In this document: positions 8,226 to 16,222 of the stretch, piece after piece | How the letters are laid out: every line of letters starts with the position of its first letter | How positions within the stretch are numbered: position 1 is the stretch's first letter | Source of the DNA: BNXB01 sp031548005 | GTDB lineage: Bacteria > Bacteroidota > Bacteroidia > Bacteroidales > Azobacteroidaceae | Assembly (NCBI GenBank): GCA_031548005.1 | Contig: JAVBRK010000011.1 | Span: 41,761-105,760 of the forward strand | Direction: 5' to 3' | DNA: 64,000 nt | Notes under the pieces: model-generated | Told to the model about the DNA's origin: nothing | Database searches by the model: none | What the model saw: only the letters and a program-made list of their open reading frames with translations | Made by a program: the position numbers and the translations under genes

Positions 8226-9007
8226 ATGAGCAAAAAAGACAAAATAACCGTACAAGGAACGGAAATAACCGTTATTTCGGAGAAAAACAACGATTATATT
8301 TGCCTTACCGATATGGTAAAGGGTCAAGAGGGCGAAGATCATATTCGCAACTGGATGCGTAATCGCAATACCCTTGAGTTTCTCGGGGCTTGGGAGATGT
8401 TGCACAACCCCGTCTTTAAAGGTGTCGAATTCGACACCTTTTTGCACGAGGCTGGGGCAAACCGTTTTAATATGACACCCCGCAAATGGATTGAGGCGAC
8501 CGATGCTACCGGTATGATTTCCCAAGCAGGGCGAAACGGCGGAACTTACGCCCACAAAGATATTGCGTTTGAGTTCGGCTCGTGGCTCAATCCGGTGTTT
8601 AAACTTTATTTGATTACCGAAGATCAGCGGCTGAAAGAGGCTGAAAACAATCCGATGCTGTCCGTGATTTTATCATTCCAAAAATGGATGTTGAACGTGA
8701 GAAAGCATACGCCTACGCAGACGAAGCCGATATGCTGAACCTCGCTTTGTGGGCTTGTACTGCAAGGCAGTGGCGGGAGGCTAATCCCGAATACGCAAAG
8801 AAAGGTTTGAATATACGCGATACGGCAAGTATTAACGAATTGGTTGTCTTGGCAAATCTTGAATCGTTTAACGCAGAACTTTTGAAACGTGATATGGACA
8901 AATCTACCCGATACGCCTGTCTGCGCGAAATGGCAGAACGTCAATTGACACGCCTCAATGCCATAGACGCAGAAAAAGGATTTCGGAAATTAGATGCTAA
9001 AAAATAA
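8226..9007 (+). pseudogene. KilA-N domain protein broken by frameshift
   Basis: The first frame (8226-8738) carries a KilA-N DNA-binding domain of phage/mobile-element type: TEITVISEKNNDYICLTDMV, IRNWMRNRNTLEFLGAWE, GVEFDTF, RKWIEATDATGMISQAGRNG and GTYAHKDIAFEFGSWLNPVF. The frame then leaves homology after RLKEAENNP. The second frame resumes near 8654 as DAVRDFIIPKMDVEREKAYA and continues EADMLNLALWACTARQWREA to a stop at 9007, the usual C-terminal part of these proteins. About 15-20 residues also appear to be lost at the junction. It belongs to the decayed accessory patch between 7 and 9 kb. Confidence 0.75.
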
Positions 9008-9087
9008 AGAGAAAAAATATGCGTGTGGTTTCAAAAATATTGCTTACTTTTGACGTGAGTTATTTGACAATATAGCACCGCAAAACG

Positions 9088-9190
9088 CTGAAATACGCAC
9101 GGTTACTAACTCGTTACCTCTGATTAGCAAAAACTACGCTAAAAGTTTATTATTCAACCGGTTAAGTCAAACCGATAAAAATCTAAAATA
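9088..9190 (+). repeat. Dispersed ~103-bp repeat, copy 1
   Basis: Begins GCTGAAATACGCACGG. The first 37 bases (9088-9124) match 42429-42466 apart from one extra T there, and weaker similarity continues to the end (shared TTATTATTCAA and a run of A-rich blocks). It lies between the KilA-N remnant and the cysteine-rich gene. No matching copy was seen at the left side of the accessory region. Confidence 0.8.
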
Positions 9191-9201
9191 GTATAAATAG
9201 G

Positions 9202-9218
9202 ATTCCCATCTCGGGAAT
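9202..9218. other. Short hairpin upstream of the cysteine-rich gene
   Basis: ATTCCC (9202-9207) and GGGAAT (9213-9218) form a 6-bp stem with a 5-base loop, flanked by AGTAT and ATACT. There is no T-run, so it is not an obvious terminator. It may lie in the 5' leader of the next gene. Confidence 0.35.
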
Positions 9219-9251
9219 ACTAAAAAATTCTGGCAAACTAAGAGGTGTATT

Positions 9252-10841
9252 ATGAAAAATATTATAAAAACTCTTTTACTGGCATGCTGTACCATTATTG
9301 TGGCAAGCATTGCAAATGCAAAAGAGGCTACCCCGATAACCGACCTTAATGCCCCTCTCGGGCTAGAACTCAACAACACTGGCAGCTACGATCAGCTCGC
9401 CGGCGTTTATTTTATTAACAAAAAACCCGGAGACAAGTTCAAACCGAGCAACGACGGCATCGTTGGCGCCGGAGCCGGCCTTAAATCTGGCGAAGACCCA
9501 ACAAGCCAAGTCTACAAATGCCCCGATGGTTTTCAACTCTGCCAGGCTCCACTCGTTGGTGACAGAGGCTCTGGCATGTGCGGCGACATGTTTAGGTTAT
9601 GCAAATGCCCAAATGCCTATAAATATGTCGAATCTAATAAGATGCAACGCGAAGGCGACATTTATTGCCCCGCAAACTCTAAATTAGGCGGCAAAACCTG
9701 TGTTGACCCTCGTTGGTCAGGCACCAGATATTCTGCCTGCGAATGTGACGATTCCTACCAATGGACATCAGGCACAGGAAAGTCTACAGACTGCCAATCA
9801 CCCAAAGTCGTTTCTGGTGCAAGTTGCACAGCTGAAGGCTACAAAGTGGTGGACGGAAAATTTGCCTCATTTAAAGATGACACTAAATATCAAGCCTGCA
9901 AATGCGACACCGGAAACTACCCATACACCTACGGCAACTGTAATGGCGAATATTCCTTACAGGGCAACAAGTGTACCGACCAAGATAGTAAGGGCAACAA
10001 CGTTGACCACTATACTGACTGTGGCTGTAACGTGAGCGGCATAGAATGTCCAACCGGCCACGAGTGCAGCAGCTGGAGCTGCGGCGGCACCGTATGTACC
10101 GGCTGTTCATATGTCGAAACCTGTGAAGGAGAGGTGGCTTGCTCTGCAGACAAGATAGCCACAGAAATTTGTAGAATGGATGGCGGATCAGGCCAACCAC
10201 GTTACAGATGTGACGACGACCCATGTAAATACGCCACACTGGACGCACCTATTGCAGGACAGGATTGTACTCAATGTACAAACGGCAAATGGGGCTGCAC
10301 AGCGTGTGACTCATCTTATAACTATACATCATGTCCTGAAGGATACAAACAAGCCGGAGGCACTTGTGGCGGTAAAATTAAGTGTGAGATAGACTATTGT
10401 TCTGTCGCAAACAGACCTCCATATTCAGCCATTACATTTACCCCTGGAACACCGTACAGTGATGGCGATGGTGTAATAAAGTTTCCGTATAGTATATCGG
10501 TTTCCGCTCCATATCGTGCTGATTTAATAAGCATTGTATTACAAAATCCAGATACTCCTTATTTTAATACGCCACTTGGATATAATATAAATCAAAGTGA
10601 AAGATTTTGGTATATGAAACCTACAGGTTATCATGGATGTAACGATTGGGATAAAGTTTTACCTCCTATGAGACAACCATCAGCTAACATTGGTTTCCAA
10701 TACTGCCAAGAATATAAGCCCATAATAAGTGGTATCAAGTTTACATGGCATTATGGCAGCAAATCTGTCGGATATTGCTACATAAACCCCGGCGATACTT
10801 GCCCGGGAACACAAAAAGGAAATAATCTATGTAAACTTTAA
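9252..10841 (+). CDS. Secreted cysteine-rich repeat protein, function unknown
   Basis: Signal peptide (IIKTLLLACCTIIVASIANA) and then about 350 residues packed with Cys in CxCx, CPxGxxxC and Y-x-C-x-C arrangements, e.g. YKCPDGFQLCQAP, YSACECDDSYQWTSG, YQACKCDTGNYPYTYG, CDSSYNYTSCPEGYKQAGG. The last 150 residues are Cys-poor and beta-rich (PYSAITFTPGTPYSDGDGV...). The repeats recall surface proteins of uncultured gut Alphaproteobacteria, which is recall and not proven. Unusually for this window a strong Shine-Dalgarno (AAGAGGTG) sits 5-12 bases before the ATG. A perfect bidirectional terminator follows. Extracellular disulfide-bonded adhesin or matrix protein is a guess. Confidence 0.7.
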   Translation: MKNIIKTLLLACCTIIVASIANAKEATPITDLNAPLGLELNNTGSYDQLAGVYFINKKPGDKFKPSNDGIVGAGAGLKSGEDPTSQVYKCPDGFQLCQAPLVGDRGSGMCGDMFRLCKCPNAYKYVESNKMQREGDIYCPANSKLGGKTCVDPRWSGTRYSACECDDSYQWTSGTGKSTDCQSPKVVSGASCTAEGYKVVDGKFASFKDDTKYQACKCDTGNYPYTYGNCNGEYSLQGNKCTDQDSKGNNVDHYTDCGCNVSGIECPTGHECSSWSCGGTVCTGCSYVETCEGEVACSADKIATEICRMDGGSGQPRYRCDDDPCKYATLDAPIAGQDCTQCTNGKWGCTACDSSYNYTSCPEGYKQAGGTCGGKIKCEIDYCSVANRPPYSAITFTPGTPYSDGDGVIKFPYSISVSAPYRADLISIVLQNPDTPYFNTPLGYNINQSERFWYMKPTGYHGCNDWDKVLPPMRQPSANIGFQYCQEYKPIISGIKFTWHYGSKSVGYCYINPGDTCPGTQKGNNLCKL

Positions 10842-10850
10842 TATAATAAT

Positions 10851-10881
10851 AAAAAGGGCGGAATTATATTCCGCCCTTTTT
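10851..10881. terminator. Bidirectional intrinsic terminator
   Basis: AAAAAGGGCGGAAT (10851-10864) and ATTCCGCCCTTTTT (10868-10881) form a perfect 14-bp stem with a 3-base loop, A-tract on one side and T-tract on the other. It serves both convergent genes, ending at 10841 (+) and 10886 (-). Confidence 0.92.
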
Positions 10882-10885
10882 ATTA

Positions 10886-11503
10886 TTACCAAGATCCAAC
10901 AATAATCGTTTGATCTTGGTCATTGATTTTAAACCTATAAACAACCTTACCCGATTCTATTTCAATCGACGTAGATATAACAGGAGTATTATTATTATAA
11001 GACCACATAGCAGGATCATAATAAAAACCACTCATAACTGGTTTTTCAATGACTTCCCAGAGGAATTTATATTCTGTATTATAATTGTTAGTAATTCTAC
11101 ACAATTTACCATCTTCATTCACGGATAAGGTCATATCTCCATCACCCTGAAATGCCCACCAATATGGAAAAAGATCACTGTTAGTCAGTTTTTTATACTC
11201 TTGTCCATTTTTATAGACTTTAACGCCCTGATCGTAAGGAACACACAAATACCAAATCCCCGAACTAGCTATTGAAAAAGTGGCTTTAGAATATTTCAAA
11301 GACTTTTCAATATCAATCCCATAAGGATTCGTAGGTATAGCTTTTCGTGCCATTGTCATTTCGGTCAAGTCATTTTTGACATGATATTTAGCAACCAATT
11401 TAAGACCGTTATATACATAAACAGTATCTTGAGCACTAACACTAGCAGTTGACATCAAACCGAATACAACCGCTGAAACTAATAATAAAATGAATTTTTT
11501 CAT
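10886..11503 (-). CDS. Secreted hypothetical protein
   Basis: A 205-residue protein with a signal peptide (MKKFILLLVSAVVFGLMSTA...SVSAQ), so periplasmic or surface exposed. I recognise no family. The mature part is rich in aromatic residues and strands (DTVYVYNGLKLVAKYHV, GIWYLCVPYDQGVKVYKNG, FPYWWAFQGDGDMTL) and begins with a VYNGxKLVAKYHV strand reminiscent of the KANVYKNDGTFVAY type of opening seen in Bacteroidetes secreted proteins. There is one pair of well-separated Cys. It shares the terminator at 10851-10881 with the cysteine-rich gene. A MITE-like element lies upstream. Confidence 0.65.
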   Translation of the reverse strand: MKKFILLLVSAVVFGLMSTASVSAQDTVYVYNGLKLVAKYHVKNDLTEMTMARKAIPTNPYGIDIEKSLKYSKATFSIASSGIWYLCVPYDQGVKVYKNGQEYKKLTNSDLFPYWWAFQGDGDMTLSVNEDGKLCRITNNYNTEYKFLWEVIEKPVMSGFYYDPAMWSYNNNTPVISTSIEIESGKVVYRFKINDQDQTIIVGSW

Positions 11504-11543
11504 GACTTAATAATTTTTTATTTGTTTTATTTTTTTTAATTTT

Positions 11544-11658
11544 CTATGTCATCCCGGCTTCGGCAAAGCCAAACGTCGGGATCTCTGCCGCAAGAGAGAA
11601 ACGAGATACCGACGCTCTTCGAGGTCGGTATAACTTGTCCCTGTCCAGCATGACAGAG
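11544..11658. mobile_element. MITE-like palindromic intergenic element
   Basis: About 115 bases bounded by imperfect 14-bp terminal inverted repeats (CTATGTCATCCCGG at 11544-11557; the far end reads CTCTGTCATGCTGG on the other strand, 11 of 14 matching). Inside are hairpins GGCTT/AAGCC and ATACCGAC/GTCGGTAT. It encodes no protein and lies between two minus-strand genes for secreted proteins. Confidence 0.55.
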
Positions 11659-11660
11659 TA

Positions 11661-12149
11661 TTACTTCTTAATCACTTTTGCCAAGAACGTACCTATTTTC
11701 ACACAATACATCCCCTTTGCCAAACCTGCCATATTCACCATCGTTTTATCTCCTTGCGGCGGCGTGGTTAAAACCAAGCGGCCATTCAGGTCATAAACGC
11801 GGATATAATCAACAAGCCCGAGAGTTTCCACATATATCACATCCACAGTCGGGTTGGGATATATCGTCAGCTTTGGCTTTTCTACCTTTTCGATCGCCGT
11901 CGGGTTTCCTTGGGCAAATGTAAAAGAGGTAAAATCAGCCTTGCTATATTCCCACAAAGTGGAGCCAAAAATCGGCGCATTCAACGTAACCAAAATCTTT
12001 CCGTCAGGAAAAGTGATTTTAGCAACATTATTCAGCGCAAAACGCTCCTGACCATAAGAATGGTTCACGTTCAAACACATTTTTTGTGCCTGAACAGCCA
12101 TACCAATGCAAAACAAGCAAAGGACGGCAAAAAGTAATTTTCGTTTCAT
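11661..12149 (-). CDS. Secreted protein with type IX secretion sorting domain
   Basis: About 162 residues: signal peptide (MKRKLLFAVLCLFCIGMAVQ, cleavage after VQA), a short N-terminal region containing FALNNVAKITFPDGKI, and a C-terminal domain of about 75 residues starting LTIYPNPTVDVIYVETLG and ending GMYCVKIGTFLAKVIKK. The YPNP...Y.LNG(R)L...L..G.Y.V.........KKK pattern is the T9SS type A sorting domain, implying export through the outer membrane by the Por machinery. Start 12149 is chosen for the signal peptide. The small N-terminal part has no recognised activity, so this may be a shortened cargo protein. Confidence 0.75.
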   Translation of the reverse strand: MKRKLLFAVLCLFCIGMAVQAQKMCLNVNHSYGQERFALNNVAKITFPDGKILVTLNAPIFGSTLWEYSKADFTSFTFAQGNPTAIEKVEKPKLTIYPNPTVDVIYVETLGLVDYIRVYDLNGRLVLTTPPQGDKTMVNMAGLAKGMYCVKIGTFLAKVIKK

Positions 12150-12212
12150 AGTTTTAATTTTTATAATTAGATATGTCAATTTATTTTTTTATATTTCTAA
12201 ATGTTTGCTTTG

Positions 12213-12220
12213 CAAAAGTA
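12213..12220 (-). promoter_or_regulatory. -7-like element of the T9SS-tail protein gene
   Basis: TACTTTTG on the minus strand fits TAnnTTTG, 64 bases before the ATG at 12149. No TTTG was seen at the expected -33 position. Confidence 0.35.
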
Positions 12221-12245
12221 GAATAGTCTGAAAATCGTGTTTATA

Positions 12246-12701
12246 TCAGCCGGCGGGTAACAGTTTTTTCACTGTTTCTGAAATCAGCCGGCCCTCGGCC
12301 TTACCTGCCAGTTTTTTAGAAGCGACACCCATCACTTTTCCCATATCTTTGGCTGATGTCGCCCCTGTTTCGGCAATGATCAACCGGATCTCCGCTTCCA
12401 ATTCTTCGGAAGACATCTGTTTCGGAAGATAAATTTCCAGAACAGATATTTCAGCCAATTCTTTTTCGGCTAATTCCGGACGATTTTGCTCTGTAAAAAT
12501 TGCAGCGCTTTCTCTCCGTTGCTTGACCATTTTCTGAATAATTTTTACAGCCGCCTCGTCTGTCAACTCTCCATCCCCGCCTTTAGCCGTTTTAGCTTCG
12601 AGAAATTCTTTTTTTACTCCACGCAAGGCTTCAAGACGTATTTTATCTTTTGCCAGCATGGCATTTTTAATATCTTCACTGATTTGATCGAACATGCTCA
12701 T
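12246..12701 (-). CDS. yqeY: GatB/YqeY domain protein
   Basis: Stand-alone YqeY-type protein sharing the helical tRNA-binding tail domain of GatB; thought to be linked to tRNA-dependent amidation, with the exact role unsettled. Features seen: ISEDIKNAMLAKDKIRLEALR, the EIxVLExYLPKQMSSEELEA block and the C-terminal SAKDMGKVMGVASKKLAGKA...GRLISETVKKLL motif. Length 151 is normal. It follows ftsZ by 15 bases on the same strand and is likely the last gene of the dcw transcript, an arrangement often seen in Bacteroidetes. Start at 12701; a second ATG is at 12695. Confidence 0.93.
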   Translation of the reverse strand: MSMFDQISEDIKNAMLAKDKIRLEALRGVKKEFLEAKTAKGGDGELTDEAAVKIIQKMVKQRRESAAIFTEQNRPELAEKELAEISVLEIYLPKQMSSEELEAEIRLIIAETGATSAKDMGKVMGVASKKLAGKAEGRLISETVKKLLPAG

Positions 12702-12716
12702 AATACATCGGTTTAT

Positions 12717-14078
12717 TTAAAATTCAATATCTTCATCTTCAGGCTTCGACCCGGGAGTAATACCTGGATCCAAATGATCTTCGGGCTCGTCGTCTACCTC
12801 TATATTTGCATATTTGGCATCTGCTTCCCTGATTTCGGCCATCATTCTTTTATATTCCCGGTTATAAGCCGGGTGACCGATGACAATATCGATGACCGTA
12901 TCGTCATTCATCTGTTCCTGGGTAAATATAAAAGGCTTCGGACGGATAATCCGGCTCAGCTTTTGGGCAGCTTTGTCTCCATAGGCAGCAATAATACGTT
13001 TCTGATTGGCTTCTTTCTTCCTTTCCTCTTCTTCGATCCGGTCCAGATCATCCTGCTGAAGTTTTGCTTTTTCCCGATCCAGGTGATCCTGCATAAACGG
13101 CAGATGCGAGACTCCGAATCCGGTAGCCAGAATGGTTATTTTAATATTTTCCTTCAGGCTCTCGTCGATGGCAGTCCCCCAGATCACTTCGATGTCCGAA
13201 TCGAAGCGGGCCATAAAATTGTGTACCTCCGTCATTTCTTCCATCATTAATGGAAATTCGAGGCTGGAAGAAATATTCAACAATATCTTCTTAGCATTGA
13301 AAACATCGTTATTATTCAGTAAAGGCGAATTCAAGGCATTATCGATGGCCTTGGAGACGCGATTTTCCCCGGCTCCTGTTCCACTACTCATAATTGCGAC
13401 TCCACCGTCTTTGAGGATGGTATGGACGTCGGCGAAGTCGAGGTTGATATATCCCGGAACAGTAATGATCTCGGCAATACTTTTGGCTGCTACCGTCAGT
13501 GTATCGTCGGCTTTCTGAAAAGCATTGGGAACATCGAGATCGTGATAGATATCCCGGAGACGTTCATTGTTGATCACTAACAGAGCATCGACGTTTTCAG
13601 CAATGCGCTCCACCCCGTCGAGGGCCTGGATAATCTTTCGTTCGCCTTCAAACAGGAAAGGGATCGTAACAATCCCGACTGTCAGGATTTCCATGCTTTT
13701 GGCAACCCGGGCAATCACCGGAGCAGCTCCTGTTCCAGTACCTCCACCCATTCCTGCCGTAATAAAGACCATCTTAGTCCCATCGTCGAGCATTTTCCAG
13801 ATCTCATCGGAACTTTCTTCTGCTGCCAGGCGCGCTTTATCCGGTTTGTTCCCGGCTCCTAATCCTTCTGTGATGGCTTTTCCCAACTGCAGTTTAGTCG
13901 GAACATCACTTTTAAATAAGGCCTGACTATCGGTATTACAAAGTACAAAAGAGACATCATGGATTCCCTCGCGATACATATGACTGACTGCGTTTCCTCC
14001 TCCTCCTCCTACTCCGATCACTTTAATGATGGAAGGCTGTTCGGCTGAATATACAAAATCGATAAGCTTGTCGTCCAT
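12717..14078 (-). CDS. ftsZ: Cell division protein FtsZ
   Basis: Tubulin-like GTPase that forms the cytokinetic Z-ring. The N-terminal GTP-binding fold shows IIKVIGVGGGGGNAVSHM, the tubulin signature GGGTGTGAAPV near residue 110, and the synergy-loop region (SLKENIKITILATGFG), followed by a variable acidic tail (ANIEVDDEPEDHLDPGITPG...DIEF). I cannot pick out a clear conserved C-terminal FtsA-binding peptide, so the tail may be divergent. Total length 453 residues. It lies 28 bases after ftsA in the minus-strand dcw run. Confidence 0.98.
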   Translation of the reverse strand: MDDKLIDFVYSAEQPSIIKVIGVGGGGGNAVSHMYREGIHDVSFVLCNTDSQALFKSDVPTKLQLGKAITEGLGAGNKPDKARLAAEESSDEIWKMLDDGTKMVFITAGMGGGTGTGAAPVIARVAKSMEILTVGIVTIPFLFEGERKIIQALDGVERIAENVDALLVINNERLRDIYHDLDVPNAFQKADDTLTVAAKSIAEIITVPGYINLDFADVHTILKDGGVAIMSSGTGAGENRVSKAIDNALNSPLLNNNDVFNAKKILLNISSSLEFPLMMEEMTEVHNFMARFDSDIEVIWGTAIDESLKENIKITILATGFGVSHLPFMQDHLDREKAKLQQDDLDRIEEEERKKEANQKRIIAAYGDKAAQKLSRIIRPKPFIFTQEQMNDDTVIDIVIGHPAYNREYKRMMAEIREADAKYANIEVDDEPEDHLDPGITPGSKPEDEDIEF

Positions 14079-14106
14079 AGCTGCAAATATTGCGTTTTTT
14101 GTTCTT

Positions 14107-15483
14107 TTAATCTTGAGTATTATCCTTTTTATCCTTTTCCTCGTAATCTTCGTCTTCGAAGAGTTTTCCGCTCAACCTTTCAAATTTCCGTCCCAAGCCT
14201 CCAAAAAGTCCTCCACCAGGCTTTTTTACAGGAGGTTGCTGATCGTGATGACTCGTTTCAACCGGTTTGCGAACAGGCTTTTCTTTCTCGATCTTCGGAA
14301 TTTCTTCTTCCGGAAACAGAAAATCCTGCACAACAGGCCGTGGTTTCGAAATCATTTCCTTGATACAGTTCTCGGTTCCAAGAGCTAACAATCCGATTAT
14401 CTCCATATTAGCCTGATCACTTGCCCAATCGGGCGACTGATTTACCAGTGATTTTTTCACACTCCCGTGACGGACATCCAGGTCTGTTTTTTTCCGGATC
14501 ACTTCTGCAATCCGGTTAAGGTTCGAGCCTCCTCCGGTGATGATAATGCCCGCTCCCAGTTCTTCAAAATAGCCCGACTGTTTGATCTGATTCAAAACAT
14601 TTTCCAAAATCTCGTCCAACCGCGCTTCAATCACCGAATTCAGAGTTATAAGCTTTATTTCAGGATGCGCTTCTATTTTATCCGTCTCCTCCAGATCGAC
14701 CACCGCACTTCCCCAGTTGACCTTCAAATTCTCCGCTTCGTCTTCCAGGATATTCAAGGTAGTAATATCCCTTGTGATCACCTGACCACCCAACGGAATC
14801 GTCACCAGGTATCTGAGGAGCGACTTTTTATATACAGACACATAAGTTACACCGGCTCCGAACTCAATGAGGGCGCAACCGAATTCTTTCTCTTTTTCAC
14901 TTAATATCGCCTCGGCTGTAGCCAAAGGGGCAACGAAAAAGCCGGCAATAGCAATGTTGTCTTTTTCGATGCTGTTTTTCAACGTTCTTTTCAGGGAAAT
15001 TTTCCCAATAATCAGTTTACAGCGCGCCTCGACTTTAAAGGCGTAAGGAATACTTTTAGGATCGGCAACAAATTTTCCATCGATCAAATATTCCGGGGGC
15101 AAAATATAAAGAACATCGTCATACTCGGGCTGGTAGGACCGGCATTCTTCATCGATAGACAGGAGTATTTCGTCGGTCACCTTACCATATACCGGCTTGA
15201 TGGCGCTGAAAGTTTCCATCCGGATCGACTGACCGCCTATCCCGACATAGATTTTCTCGATTTTACTCGGACTTAGCTTGAAATTCAACCTCGTAATCAA
15301 CGAGGTGACTTTCTTTGTCGTTTCTTCAACATTATAAACACATCCTCTTCGGATGCAATTTCCGGAGTCCGATGATTCGGATGCAACCACCGACAGCATC
15401 CCGAATTCATTTTTTTTGCCTGCCATCGCAATCATTTTGGATGTTCCCAGGTCGATTGCTGCAATAAATCCCGATTGTCCCAT
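14107..15483 (-). CDS. ftsA: Cell division protein FtsA
   Basis: Actin-like ATPase that tethers FtsZ filaments to the inner membrane. The phosphate-binding strand FIAAIDLGTSKMIAMAG opens the protein, SHS2/1C domain residues follow, and the second phosphate loop GAGIIITGGGSNLNRI lies near residue 325. The C-terminus is a long charged linker ending in GLFGGLGRKFERLSGKLFED, an amphipathic helix suited to membrane binding, then an acidic stretch. It starts 4 bases after the ftsQ stop. Confidence 0.97.
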   Translation of the reverse strand: MGQSGFIAAIDLGTSKMIAMAGKKNEFGMLSVVASESSDSGNCIRRGCVYNVEETTKKVTSLITRLNFKLSPSKIEKIYVGIGGQSIRMETFSAIKPVYGKVTDEILLSIDEECRSYQPEYDDVLYILPPEYLIDGKFVADPKSIPYAFKVEARCKLIIGKISLKRTLKNSIEKDNIAIAGFFVAPLATAEAILSEKEKEFGCALIEFGAGVTYVSVYKKSLLRYLVTIPLGGQVITRDITTLNILEDEAENLKVNWGSAVVDLEETDKIEAHPEIKLITLNSVIEARLDEILENVLNQIKQSGYFEELGAGIIITGGGSNLNRIAEVIRKKTDLDVRHGSVKKSLVNQSPDWASDQANMEIIGLLALGTENCIKEMISKPRPVVQDFLFPEEEIPKIEKEKPVRKPVETSHHDQQPPVKKPGGGLFGGLGRKFERLSGKLFEDEDYEEKDKKDNTQD

Positions 15484-15487
15484 GTTT

Positions 15488-16222
15488 TTATTTTTTCGTG
15501 CAAACCACTTGATTCTTATACTTCAGGTTGATAACGGAATACCTGTTCCAACCCACTTCATCCAGACCTTTATCGTAAAACAGCCTGAGTTTTTCCAGAT
15601 TTTCTTCGACTTGTTCCATTTTACCAAGAATAACCTGATGATTACCTACGCGCGGCGTAAATTCAAGGTCTTGATTCGGAGCAATATAAATCTGTTCTAT
15701 CTGCGTATTCCAAAATTTATCATCATGCAAAAATAATGCAAATTTATAAAGACCGGACGTTGCAAATTCCTTTTCAATATAGCCGGTCGCAACCGGTACA
15801 TAAGCAGCAAAATTAACCCCGGTAACGGGCATTACCCCTCCTTCACTATCTACATAGTAACTGCCGCTATTAGAAAATATCCGCAAGATAGGAATTTTCT
15901 GGCGTATTTCAATTTTTATTTTTCCTCCTGAGGTTTTATAGCATTCCACCTTTTTAATCAGTTTGTTCTCTCTCAGCTTTTCTTCTATGGCTTCCGTATT
16001 GATCTCATTCATCTTCTTTCCTACAGGAGTCATACCTGAATTACTCAAGATCACGGCTACATCCCCCCGGGTGATAAAATGACGTTCGAGCGTATCCAGT
16101 ACTTCTACATCCATCGCCTTGCAGACTCCCCGGCCGGAAGCAGGGTTCATCACCAAAACGGCAAACAGGATGTATGCCAGTAGCGCCAAAGCCAAAACCA
16201 GAAGAATAATCTTTTTAACCAT
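15488..16222 (-). CDS. ftsQ: Cell division protein FtsQ
   Basis: Bitopic divisome protein connecting early and late division proteins in the periplasm. One N-terminal transmembrane segment (IILLVLALALLAYILFAVLV), then a POTRA-like region (VEVLDTLERHFITRGDVAVIL) and the beta domain (IEIRQKIPILRIFSNSGSYY, VDSEGGVMPV). Sequence identity in this family is low, so the call relies on topology and position between murC and ftsA. It overlaps the end of murC by 8 bases and ends 4 bases before ftsA. Confidence 0.88.
   Translation of the reverse strand: MVKKIILLVLALALLAYILFAVLVMNPASGRGVCKAMDVEVLDTLERHFITRGDVAVILSNSGMTPVGKKMNEINTEAIEEKLRENKLIKKVECYKTSGGKIKIEIRQKIPILRIFSNSGSYYVDSEGGVMPVTGVNFAAYVPVATGYIEKEFATSGLYKFALFLHDDKFWNTQIEQIYIAPNQDLEFTPRVGNHQVILGKMEQVEENLEKLRLFYDKGLDEVGWNRYSVINLKYKNQVVCTKK

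Noticed and set aside
9202..9218. Hairpin considered as a terminator of the KilA-N remnant
   Set aside because: The stem is 6 bp and is not followed by a T-run on either strand.
12717..14078. Absence of the usual C-terminal FtsA-binding peptide in FtsZ taken as truncation
   Set aside because: The gene has a normal length, an acidic tail and a stop; the peptide is variable in this phylum and may just be hard to recognise by eye.
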